DNA of 5,405 bases from Chloroflexota bacterium (GTDB lineage Bacteria > Chloroflexota > Dehalococcoidia > Lucifugimonadales > Lucifugimonadaceae). A model generated the notes under the pieces. It was not told the DNA's origin and ran no database searches. It worked only from the letters and a program-made list of their open reading frames with translations. Below, in pieces: positions 1 to 5,266 of this stretch. The stretch lies in contig JACQUF010000097.1 in the NCBI GenBank assembly GCA_016210435.1, positions 1 to 5,405 of the forward strand, written 5' to 3'. The translations under genes and the position numbers were made by a program. How positions within the stretch are numbered: the first letter of the stretch is position 1; the number at the start of each line of letters is the position of its first letter.

Positions 1-1
1 C

Positions 2-208
2 CCTGTGCCGGCCGGTACGCTCTGCGCTGATACGAGGGACCTCTTTGCGGCGATCGCCAGATGGCTGAAGCTCGAAATCGACTACTACAACAATGGCGAT
101 GTGTCGAAGTTAGACCAGGCGAACGGCATGATTCCGGAAGTGGATGCCAGATCCAGTCTCTTCAAGCAGCAACTGGGCGAGTTCGAGATCGTGTACGCCT
201 TGAATTGA
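2..208 (+). CDS. Unrecognised protein, C-terminal fragment, probably frameshifted
   Basis: This frame is already open at the left edge and ends at a TGA at 206-208, giving about 68 residues of a protein whose start lies outside the window. The GTG at 5-7 is more likely an internal valine than a start, because no ribosome binding site can be judged and the frame is open before it. The peptide is hydrophilic and probably helical (ARWLKLEIDYYNNGD, then a charged stretch, then QQLGEFEIVYAL). It has no signal peptide or membrane segment, and I do not recognise the family. Third codon positions are mostly G or C, so it looks truly coding. The stop at 206-208 is suspicious: coding-like sequence resumes in frame 3 from 204 and runs to TAA 279-281. 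The gene is on the same strand as the hydrolase that starts 45 bases after that TAA. That it is a real gene end is fairly sure; its function is unknown. Confidence 0.6.
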   Translation, partial: PVPAGTLCADTRDLFAAIARWLKLEIDYYNNGDVSKLDQANGMIPEVDARSSLFKQQLGEFEIVYALN

Positions 209-281
209 GGGTGCCTCAAACAGCATCTACACAATCGCCGATGTCGAGGCCGCGGGCTGGGAACGCCTGCCGTTGGTGTAA
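204..281 (+). pseudogene. Displaced C-terminal tail of the preceding gene (frameshift)
   Basis: After the in-frame stop of the preceding fragment, the next frame reads IEGASNSIYTIADVEAAGW and then ERLPLV before TAA at 279-281. There is no start codon and no ribosome binding site for it. Nearly all of its last 18 codons end in G or C, the same pattern as the flanking genes. Removing one base in the stretch ttgaattgag (200-209) joins ...EFEIVYAL to IEGASNS... without a stop. The simple reading is that this is the real C-terminus of the upstream gene, cut off by a one-base insertion or a sequencing error. A chance open stretch of 26 codons in GC-rich DNA is the alternative. Confidence 0.5.
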
Positions 282-315
282 ATTGCGGCTCCTGGCGTAC
301 GTAGCAGAGCAATAC

Positions 316-321
316 AGGGAG
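316..321 (+). promoter_or_regulatory. Ribosome binding site of the serine hydrolase
   Basis: AGGGAG lies five bases upstream of the ATG at 327. It fixes this start: the only in-frame sequence upstream, back to TAA 279-281, has no ATG, GTG or TTG codon. Confidence 0.75.
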
Positions 322-326
322 CGCAC

Positions 327-1472
327 ATGCCTGCCATCGTCAACGAACGGATTGCCCATCTCATCCAGGAGCTCGTCGACTCCGGGCAGGAGCTTGGACT
401 CCAGGTGGCCGCGTACCTTCGGGGCAAACTGGTCGTAGACACCTGGGCGGGAGTGGCCGACGAGAAGACCGGCCGCAAGGTGGACGGCGACACCCTGTTT
501 ACGTCCTGGTCGACCACGAAGGGCTGGGTCGCAACCTGCGTACATATCCTCGCCGACCGCAAGAATCTCGGCTACGACGAGCCGATCGCGAGGTACTGGC
601 CGGAGTTCGCGGCGAAGGGCAAGGAAAAGGCCACGGTCCAGCATGCGCTCACGCACATGACGGGCGTACCCCAGATGCCGGAAAAGGCAACCCCCGAAAT
701 GATGTGCGACTGGGACGCGATGTGCCGGGCAATTGCCAGCCACGCACCACTCTGGGCGCCGGGAACGAAGACCGGCTATCACGCGTGGACATACGGCTGG
801 ATACTCGGTGAAATCGTGCGACGTGTCGATGGGCGGCCGATAGCACAGTTCGCTCGCGAGGAGATCTGCAAACCGCTCGGGATCCGCGATTTCTACCTCG
901 GCATCCCGGATGGCGTCGAAGCCAGGGTCGCGACTTTACGCCACGGGCCGAAGCCGGTGGATGCTCCCGAATTCGCTCCCGACTCAGCGAACGCAATGGC
1001 GATGCCGTCGCACCTGACGAGCGCCGATGTCGTGAACCGGCCGGACATACGCAGGGCGTCGGTCCCGGGCGGCGGCGGGATCATGAACGCGCGGGCGATC
1101 GCCCGTCACTACGCGATGCTGGCGGAAGGTGGCAGTCTCGACGGTGTCTGGCTGCTTTCGAAAGGCACGATCGACAAGGCGCGCACCCTCCAGACTGACG
1201 ACGTCGATGTCGTTCTCGAGCGACGGGTTCGGAAGGGGCTCGGATATTTCCTGAGCGGGCCCGTTGATGTGGGCGGCGTGATCGCAATGAGTTCGAAGAC
1301 GGGCGCGTTCGGGCATCCAGGTCTCGGCGGCTCTATCGGGTTCGCGGACCCGGAGAGCCGTTTCGCGTTCGGATTGACGAAAACGCTTCTGACCGTAGTC
1401 ACCGAGCCCACCAAGACAACCGCGTTCGTCGTTGCGCAGGAAGTCCGGAAGGAGTTGGGGATCGGCGGTTGA
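327..1472 (+). CDS. Serine hydrolase, class C beta-lactamase/esterase fold
   Basis: This is a 381-residue member of the beta-lactamase-related serine hydrolase family (Pfam Beta-lactamase, EstB-type esterases and class C-like enzymes). The nucleophile motif SxxK is S62-T-T-K65 in SWSTTKGW. The second motif tyrosine is probably Y151 in PGTKTGYHAWTYGWILGEI, a typical family signature. The third motif, KTG in true beta-lactamases, is H330-P-G in FGHPGLGGSIGFADPE, as in many esterase-like members. The family acylates the serine and hydrolyses esters, amides or beta-lactams. The HxG form and the lack of YxN argue for an esterase or peptidase-like role over drug resistance, but the substrate cannot be read from sequence. 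There is no signal peptide (start MPAIVNERIAHLIQELVDSG), so it is likely cytoplasmic. Length is usual for the family. The acetamidase-like gene follows 70 bases later on the same strand and may be co-transcribed. Confidence 0.92.
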   Translation: MPAIVNERIAHLIQELVDSGQELGLQVAAYLRGKLVVDTWAGVADEKTGRKVDGDTLFTSWSTTKGWVATCVHILADRKNLGYDEPIARYWPEFAAKGKEKATVQHALTHMTGVPQMPEKATPEMMCDWDAMCRAIASHAPLWAPGTKTGYHAWTYGWILGEIVRRVDGRPIAQFAREEICKPLGIRDFYLGIPDGVEARVATLRHGPKPVDAPEFAPDSANAMAMPSHLTSADVVNRPDIRRASVPGGGGIMNARAIARHYAMLAEGGSLDGVWLLSKGTIDKARTLQTDDVDVVLERRVRKGLGYFLSGPVDVGGVIAMSSKTGAFGHPGLGGSIGFADPESRFAFGLTKTLLTVVTEPTKTTAFVVAQEVRKELGIGG

Positions 1473-1480
1473 CCCTCATC

Positions 1481-1517
1481 TGGCCTCTGGCCACCTTCTC
1501 CCCTTCGGGGCGAAGGG
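1481..1517 (+). repeat. Double-hairpin palindromic element between two genes
   Basis: Two hairpins sit side by side just after the hydrolase stop. The first is TGGCC (1481-1485), loop TCT, GGCCA (1489-1493). The second pairs CCTTC-t-CCCC (1494-1503) with GGGG-c-GAAGG (1507-1516) around a TTC loop, with one mismatch. There is no T-run after it, so it is not a classic intrinsic terminator. The layout (CCCTCAT, a GGCC hairpin, then CCTTCTCCCC...GGGG.GAAGG) resembles short palindromic intergenic repeats that I recall from alphaproteobacterial genomes; that likeness comes from memory and was not searched. In RNA it could weaken read-through into the next gene or stabilise the upstream message. Confidence 0.6.
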
Positions 1518-1526
1518 ATCATGGGA

Positions 1527-1535
1527 AAAAGGGAG
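1527..1535 (+). promoter_or_regulatory. Ribosome binding site of the acetamidase-like gene
   Basis: The purine-rich stretch AAAAGGGAG ends seven bases before the ATG at 1543. It decides that start over the much earlier in-frame ATG at 1432, which lies inside the hydrolase gene and has no such site. The ATG at 1521 is in a different frame. Confidence 0.7.
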
Positions 1536-1542
1536 CAAGAAC

Positions 1543-2502
1543 ATGGGGCAGGTGCACGAGGTCTACACCGAGAAGTACTACCGGACGTTTTCGCGGGCGC
1601 ACCCCGTGCTGGCGCGGGTCAATCCCGGGGACGCTGTCCGGACAAGGACGGTCGATTCCGGCGGGCAGGACGAGAAAGGCGAGCGCAAGTCGGAGCCGGG
1701 CAACCCTCTGACGGGTTCGTTCTACGTTGAAGGCGCGGAAGCCGGCGATGCGCTTCTCGTGCATTTCAACCGGATACGCTGCAATCGCGACTGGGGGTAC
1801 ACATCGTTCCGGCTCGGCCTCTGGGCGCTCTCGCCGGACACGATCGAGGGGATCTACTCGAATCAGTACAAGAAAGACCTGATTCGCCCGGGCCGTGCAG
1901 ATATCGTCCCGTGGGATATCGACGTCAAGTCCGGCCTCGTGAAGCTGCGAGAGCCGAAGACGAAGTCGGCGAGGCTCGAGTTCCAGGCTAGGCCGATGCT
2001 CGGGTGCGTGGGCGTCGCGCCCGCGGGCGACTTCGCACCGACGTCCGGGCCTTCGGGTCCCTACGGTGGCAATATCGACTACAACGAGATCGCGGAAGGC
2101 TCGACGGTTTCGCTGCCGGTGTACCACCCTGGCGCGCTGCTGTTCGTGGGCGACGGCCATGCGGTACAGGGAGACGGAGAGCCGCTCGGCACAGGTATCG
2201 AAACGTCGATGGACGTCGAATTCACGGTCGAGCTCCGCAAGAAATATTCCCTGAACGGCCCACGAGTCGAGACGGCGGACCACGTCATCAGCGTCGGAAG
2301 CCAGCCAGAGTTTGCCAGCGCGCTCGATCGGGGCCTGCAGATGGCCACGAGCGACATGGTGCACTGGCTTGGGACCGACCACGGAATGGAGCCATGGGAG
2401 GCCCACCTCCTGATCGGCATGGTGGGGCGCTACGACGTCGTGACGGTCGCAGGATCCATGGCGTTGCGGATAGCGAAGCGGCACCTGCCGGCGCGGAAGT
2501 AG
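1543..2502 (+). CDS. Acetamidase/formamidase family protein
   Basis: This 319-residue protein belongs to the FmdA/AmdA family, which hydrolyses short amides (acetamide or formamide) to the carboxylic acid and ammonia. Family hallmarks appear in order: NPLTGSFYVEGAEAGD (54-69), PMLGCVGVAPAG (151-162), GPYGGNIDYNEI (172-183), GDGHAVQGDGEPLGTGIETS (203-222) and MDVEFTV (223-229). A conserved tail follows (MVHWLGTDHGMEPWEAHLLI, 272-291). The length fits the shorter branch of the family (about 300-330 residues); classic formamidases and acetamidases are nearer 400. No signal peptide is visible, so cytoplasmic action is likely. The upstream in-frame extension to 1432 overlaps the hydrolase and is not credible. 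The gene lies 70 bases downstream of the hydrolase on the same strand, which suggests shared transcription, although a double hairpin lies between them. Many short-branch members have no tested substrate, so the family call is firm and the substrate open. Confidence 0.93.
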   Translation: MGQVHEVYTEKYYRTFSRAHPVLARVNPGDAVRTRTVDSGGQDEKGERKSEPGNPLTGSFYVEGAEAGDALLVHFNRIRCNRDWGYTSFRLGLWALSPDTIEGIYSNQYKKDLIRPGRADIVPWDIDVKSGLVKLREPKTKSARLEFQARPMLGCVGVAPAGDFAPTSGPSGPYGGNIDYNEIAEGSTVSLPVYHPGALLFVGDGHAVQGDGEPLGTGIETSMDVEFTVELRKKYSLNGPRVETADHVISVGSQPEFASALDRGLQMATSDMVHWLGTDHGMEPWEAHLLIGMVGRYDVVTVAGSMALRIAKRHLPARK

Positions 2503-2564
2503 GAGCCGGGGACCACGGGCCTCCTTGCGGTAAGTCCTCTGCGGTAGGGGCGTTTCCGGAGAAC

Positions 2565-2640
2565 AGGTTTCTCGCTACACTCGGAACGACAAGCAAGTGC
2601 GCGCCAGCCCTGTCGTCCCTTCGGCCGGCTCAGAGCGACA
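2565..2640. repeat. BIME-like pair of inverted palindromic units
   Basis: Unit A (2565-2591) ends in ctcggAACGACA, and unit B (2611-2640) starts TGTCGTCCC and ends in CGACA. ACGACA (2586-2591) and TGTCGT (2611-2616) form an inverted pair with a 19-base spacer. TGTCG (2611-2615) also pairs with CGACA (2636-2640) to close unit B as a hairpin. The ttcggccggctcagag core of unit B resembles the CCTTCGACAGGCTCAGGA type of intergenic repeat, and unit A resembles the TCGCTNCGCTCGGAA type. Both likenesses come from memory and were not searched. Confidence 0.5.
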
Positions 2641-2686
2641 TGGCGGCTGGTGAATCCGGGGACCCGTTTCCGGCCGGGACAGGTGC

Positions 2687-2702
2687 CTTGGACAGTTCCA
2701 GG
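2687..2702. terminator. Weak hairpin beyond the STAS remnant
   Basis: CTTGGA (2687-2692), loop CAGT, TCCAGG (2697-2702) forms a 6-bp stem with one G-T pair. It lies three bases beyond the stop (2708-2706) of the minus-strand STAS fragment. No T-run follows on either strand, so a terminator role is only possible. Confidence 0.25.
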
Positions 2703-2705
2703 ACC

Positions 2706-3027
2706 CTAATAGCGGGACGCTTCACGCGACCCGCCAAGCAGTTGCTCGGCCCATTCGATGCCGCGCTGGAGGTCCTCGACCGGCTGCAGCTTCGAAAGGT
2801 CCACACCGAGGCCGATCAGCGTCTGGCAGACCTCTGACGACAGCCCGGTCACGATCACCTGCGCGCCGAGCAGGCGCCCCGCCTCGATCGTTTCCACGAG
2901 CCTGTGGGCCACATATTCATCCATAAATGCGACGCCGGGCACGTCCAGAACGACGACGCGCGCGATTCGTCCGAATCGCGGCAAGCATGTGGTCCATCAG
3001 CTGCATTGCGCGCTGCCGATAGAGTGT
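2706..3027 (-). pseudogene. RsbR-type STAS domain remnant (truncated, frameshifted)
   Basis: Reading leftwards, the stretch below about 2965 encodes VVVLDVPGVAFMDEYVAH, then RLLGAQVIVTG, then QTLIGLGVDLSKL, ending at TAG 2708-2706. This is the STAS domain of RsbR-like stressosome proteins, which with RsbS bind and restrain the kinase RsbT upstream of sigma-B or a similar output. The formal open frame starts with a TTG at 2984 and a non-family peptide. The true N-terminal part is in another frame: from ATG 3006 it reads MQLMDHMLAAIRTNRAR, a good match to the first STAS helix. The shift falls at the (CG)4 run 2957-2964; two missing bases there would restore TNRARVVVLDV. The first strand of the STAS domain and the whole N-terminal sensor domain are absent, because the MBL gene's stop lies only about 50 bases before the ATG. 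Glu replaces the first RsbR phosphothreonine position (MDE instead of the usual DT), while the second Thr (EVCQT) is kept. Probably a decayed gene; if the frameshift is a sequencing error, it would be a short STAS protein. Confidence 0.7.
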
Positions 3028-3055
3028 GGCGGGGGAAGTATATCCGGGCCCCCGA

Positions 3056-3829
3056 CTATACCTCGATCGTTAGCCCTTCCGTCGCCACCTGCAGGTCGAT
3101 GCCGAGGGCCTTGCCGGCGGTCTCCAACTCGCTGCGCAATCTGGGCTCCGAGAATGAATTCAGATGCACGGCAACCGCCTTTGGAAAGTAGCCGTTAATG
3201 TCTCTGAACGTAACGAGAGCCTCCCCAAAGGTCCTGGGGATCAGGTGTCCCGAGGCGATTGCGCGCCCCTCTTCGGAGTTGCTGAACGTGCATTCGAGCA
3301 GCAGAAGCTGCGGCCGAATATGTGGCCAGACCTTCTCGACGCCCTGTCCGGCATCGCCCGAGTAGAAGATCGACTTCCCGGCCGCCCCGGCGATTTCGTA
3401 GCCGCACGCCTCGACCGCGTGTGGCACCGGCCTGGGGACGACCGTGTAGCCCGCGACCACGACGGGCTCGTTGGGCTTGAGCACGCGGAGCCGTATCGCG
3501 GGGCGCTCCGGATTCGGGCGCAGGGTCGGGTCCGGGTACAGCGCGCCATTAAAGAATTGCGTCCTGATTCCCTCGATTGTCGGAGCAACGCCGCAAACTT
3601 CGACAGATTGATCCCGATATGATGCCGCCAGCCCGAAGGTCAGCAGGTCGCGTATGTGATCGAAGTGACGGTGAGTGATGAGGACTCCCTCAATCCGGGC
3701 CTGCTCGTCGAACGAGAGCCCCGCGCTGAGGCTTCCAGCATCAAGTGCAAGACGGCCGTCGACCAGAACCGTGGCCAGCAGGTGATCACGGCTCGCGAAG
3801 TTATGGGCGCCAACAATCCGGACTTGCAA
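3056..3829 (-). CDS. MBL-fold metallohydrolase
   Basis: This 257-residue protein has the metallo-beta-lactamase fold. The metal-binding HxHxDH motif is H53-R-H55-F-D57-H58 (LITHRHFDHIRD). Further ligands are H137 (VPHAVE), D159 (FYSGDAG) and H222 (AVHLN), and H195 sits in SGHL. This is a complete two-metal site. The overall pattern (start RIVGAHNFASRD, then ALDAGSL, LYPDPTLRPNPERP, LLLECTFSNSEE) matches a widespread group of stand-alone MBL proteins related to class II cyclic-nucleotide phosphodiesterases and RNase Z-like enzymes. Its substrate is not known to me, and a phosphodiester is a reasonable guess. No signal peptide, so cytoplasmic. The start is a TTG: the frame has a TGA 12 bases upstream and no ATG or GTG near, and the family usually begins at this point. 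The STAS remnant follows at once on the same strand, and the enolase-superfamily gene is divergent. Confidence 0.9.
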   Translation of the reverse strand: MQVRIVGAHNFASRDHLLATVLVDGRLALDAGSLSAGLSFDEQARIEGVLITHRHFDHIRDLLTFGLAASYRDQSVEVCGVAPTIEGIRTQFFNGALYPDPTLRPNPERPAIRLRVLKPNEPVVVAGYTVVPRPVPHAVEACGYEIAGAAGKSIFYSGDAGQGVEKVWPHIRPQLLLLECTFSNSEEGRAIASGHLIPRTFGEALVTFRDINGYFPKAVAVHLNSFSEPRLRSELETAGKALGIDLQVATEGLTIEV

Positions 3830-3836
3830 TCGACGA

Positions 3837-3842
3837 CCTCAC
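3837..3842 (-). promoter_or_regulatory. Ribosome binding site supporting the TTG start
   Basis: On the minus strand GTGAGG lies seven bases before the TTG at 3829-3827, within the purine-rich AGGTGGTGAGG. It supports the rare TTG start of the MBL gene, which has no nearby in-frame ATG or GTG. Confidence 0.55.
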
Positions 3843-3915
3843 CACCTTCAAACCTTCGGTCTGGCTAGAGATCATTCGTCCACCCGATGCCGATCCAGGA
3901 CGGCAGCTACGACAC

Positions 3916-3934
3916 GGTCCTTCGGCCCAGGACC
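3916..3934. repeat. Perfect 6-bp hairpin
   Basis: GGTCCT (3916-3921), loop TCGGCCC, AGGACC (3929-3934). It would lie in the leader of the MBL transcript if the TAGAAT box is its -10. Its left arm and loop include the 12-mer that recurs at 4011-4022. Confidence 0.5.
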
Positions 3935-3955
3935 CGCGCATTCTAACTGCATACC

Positions 3956-3972
3956 GGTGGTAAGCTACCGCC
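3956..3972. repeat. 7-bp hairpin in the divergent gap
   Basis: GGTGGTA (3956-3962), loop AGC, TACCGCC (3966-3972), with one G-T pair. It sits near the middle of the divergent gap, a place where a dyad-binding regulator could act on both genes. No regulator gene is present in the window. Confidence 0.4.
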
Positions 3973-4039
3973 CGCCCGGCCTGCAGGGCCAGGGACGACG
4001 GCACATATTGGGTCCTTCGGCCAACGGGAATTTCATTTG

Positions 4040-5212
4040 ATGAAGATCACGAAGATCGAGACATTCGTCGTCAGCAACGGCTTCACGCCGCCACGCCCAT
4101 GGCTGTTCTGCGCGGTGCGCACCGACGCCGGCATAACCGGGTACAGCGAATTCGGGTCGGACGGGATCACGCGCGGTCTGGTCGGCCTCGTGCAGGACAT
4201 CGCCGACCACCTGATCGGCAAGGACCCGACGTCGGTCGAAAAGCGCTACATCGATCTCTACCGGCAGCTTAGGCAAACCCCTTACGGGGCGACTCAGATG
4301 GCGATCGCCGGGGTTGAACTGGCCCTCTGGGACATCGCCGGCAAGGCGTTGAACGCGCCCGTACACAAACTCTTCGGCGGACCGACGCGTGAGAGCCAGC
4401 GCGTGTACTGGTCGCATCTTGCGACCTATCGCCCGAATAACTGGAAGCTGTTTGGCGTCAAGCCGCTCCGCACGATGGAGGACCTGGCGGCCGCCGCGAA
4501 GGAAGCGCCCGCAAAGGGTTACACGGCATTCAAGACGAACATCGTGTGGCCCGGAGACCCGGCCCGCGTGATCACCCAGGGCAGGGCGGGCCCGCACGAC
4601 CAGCTCGCGACGCGCGAGATCCGCGAACAGGCAATCGCCCAGATCAAAACGATGCGTGAAGCCGTGGGCCCGGACATCGACATCCTTCTCGACATCAACG
4701 TGAATTTCAAACCTAACGAGGCGATAACGCTGGCGCAGGAGCTCGAACCCTACAGCCTCTTCTGGCTGGAGATCGACAACCAGAGCCCGGAGGCGCTCCG
4801 GCAGCTCAAGGACTCAACCAGGACGCGCATCTGCTCAGGAGAGCAGCTGCAGACGGTGAGGCAGTACAAGCCGTTTTTCGACCTTCTTGCAATGGATTCG
4901 GTGAAAGTCGACGTCCAGTGGCAGGGCTTTACGTCGGCGAAGAAGGTGGCGGACCTTGCCGAGGTCTACGAGCTGAACATCGCTCCGCACAACTACAACG
5001 GCCACCTGAGCTCGTTCCAGAGCATCAACCTGGCCGCTACGGTATCGAACGTCAGGATCATGGAAAGCGACCCCGAGCAGACGCCATACCGTGACGAACT
5101 ATTCACCGTGATCCCACAGGTGAAGGACAGTCACATGAAGGTGCCGACCGGCCCGGGCTGGGGTACCGAGCTGAATGAAGCGGCCGCCAGGAAATACGCC
5201 TGGAACAAGTAG
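4040..5212 (+). CDS. Enolase superfamily enzyme, mandelate racemase/muconate lactonizing type
   Basis: This 390-residue protein has the usual two-part fold: a capping domain (about 1-125, with MAIAGVELALWDIAGKALN at 87-105) and a (beta/alpha)7beta barrel (about 130-365). The metal ligands at barrel strand ends are D218 (LLDIN), E244 (WLEID) and E268 (SGEQL). The Asp-His dyad of the mandelate racemase subgroup is D291 (KVDVQW) and H317 (APHNYNGHLSS). Strand 2 carries K165-T-N167 in place of the K-x-K of mandelate racemase. Such enzymes remove an alpha-proton from a carboxylate bound to Mg2+, most often dehydrating acid sugars. With the His base kept and the second Lys lost, a dehydratase is likelier than a racemase, but the substrate is not readable. 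The ATG at 4040 is preferred to the TTG at 4037; only a weak GGGA (4026-4029) precedes it. No signal peptide. A C-rich/G-rich palindrome lies about 30 bases after the stop. Confidence 0.92.
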   Translation: MKITKIETFVVSNGFTPPRPWLFCAVRTDAGITGYSEFGSDGITRGLVGLVQDIADHLIGKDPTSVEKRYIDLYRQLRQTPYGATQMAIAGVELALWDIAGKALNAPVHKLFGGPTRESQRVYWSHLATYRPNNWKLFGVKPLRTMEDLAAAAKEAPAKGYTAFKTNIVWPGDPARVITQGRAGPHDQLATREIREQAIAQIKTMREAVGPDIDILLDINVNFKPNEAITLAQELEPYSLFWLEIDNQSPEALRQLKDSTRTRICSGEQLQTVRQYKPFFDLLAMDSVKVDVQWQGFTSAKKVADLAEVYELNIAPHNYNGHLSSFQSINLAATVSNVRIMESDPEQTPYRDELFTVIPQVKDSHMKVPTGPGWGTELNEAAARKYAWNK

Positions 5213-5242
5213 CGATCGCCCCGCACCGATCAAGAACAAAGA

Positions 5243-5266
5243 CCCCCTCCCCCTCGAGGGAGGGGG
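5243..5266. terminator. Strong GC hairpin after the enolase-superfamily gene
   Basis: CCCCCTCCC (5243-5251), loop CCTCGA, GGGAGGGGG (5258-5266): a perfect 9-bp all-but-one G/C stem starting 30 bases after the stop codon. No T-run follows, so it may act as a factor-aided terminator or mRNA end stabiliser. It is also the palindromic head of the repeat cluster that fills the right edge. Confidence 0.45.

Larger units (their letters stand above)
2503..2705. other. Convergent intergenic gap rich in inverted repeats
   Basis: This gap lies between the ends of two convergent transcription units. No credible gene was seen in it. It contains REP/BIME-style inverted-repeat sequence at 2565-2640 and a small hairpin at 2687-2702. 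Such sequence between convergent genes often stops or stabilises transcripts from both sides, which is inference here. Confidence 0.6.
3830..4039. promoter_or_regulatory. Divergent intergenic region, probable promoters for both sides
   Basis: These 210 bases separate two divergently transcribed genes and must hold the start signals for at least one. On the minus strand TAGAAT (complement of 3940-3945) differs from the -10 consensus by one base, but no good -35 lies 16-18 bases before it. No clear sigma-70 promoter was seen for the plus strand. Three structures stand out: hairpin 3916-3934, hairpin 3956-3972, and a 12-base sequence repeated at 3916-3927 and 4011-4022. Nothing in the region looks coding. 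Confidence 0.4.

Noticed and set aside
216..782. Long minus-strand open frame opposite the hydrolase
   Set aside because: Its peptide is rich in Arg, His and Pro with no family motif, and it overlaps a gene with clear catalytic motifs. It is an antisense shadow of GC-rich coding DNA.
1432..1542. N-terminal extension of the amidase to the ATG at 1432
   Set aside because: It would overlap the hydrolase gene and translate through the palindromic element. The ATG at 1543 has a good ribosome binding site and family-like start.
1519..2484. 321-codon minus-strand open frame opposite the amidase
   Set aside because: Same Arg/Val-rich shadow composition; the plus strand carries all acetamidase family motifs.
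327..2502. Hydrolase plus amidase as an antibiotic resistance pair
   Set aside because: The hydrolase has HxG instead of KTG, lacks the YxN of class C beta-lactamases and has no export signal, so resistance is not supported.
2004..2837. 277-codon plus-strand open frame overlapping the amidase end and the gap
   Set aside because: Low-complexity Arg/Gly-rich peptide, out of frame with the amidase, and running into the antisense of the STAS fragment. No ribosome binding site.
3965..4597. Minus-strand open frame opposite the start of the enolase-superfamily gene
   Set aside because: Shadow frame; the plus strand has a complete family protein with catalytic residues.
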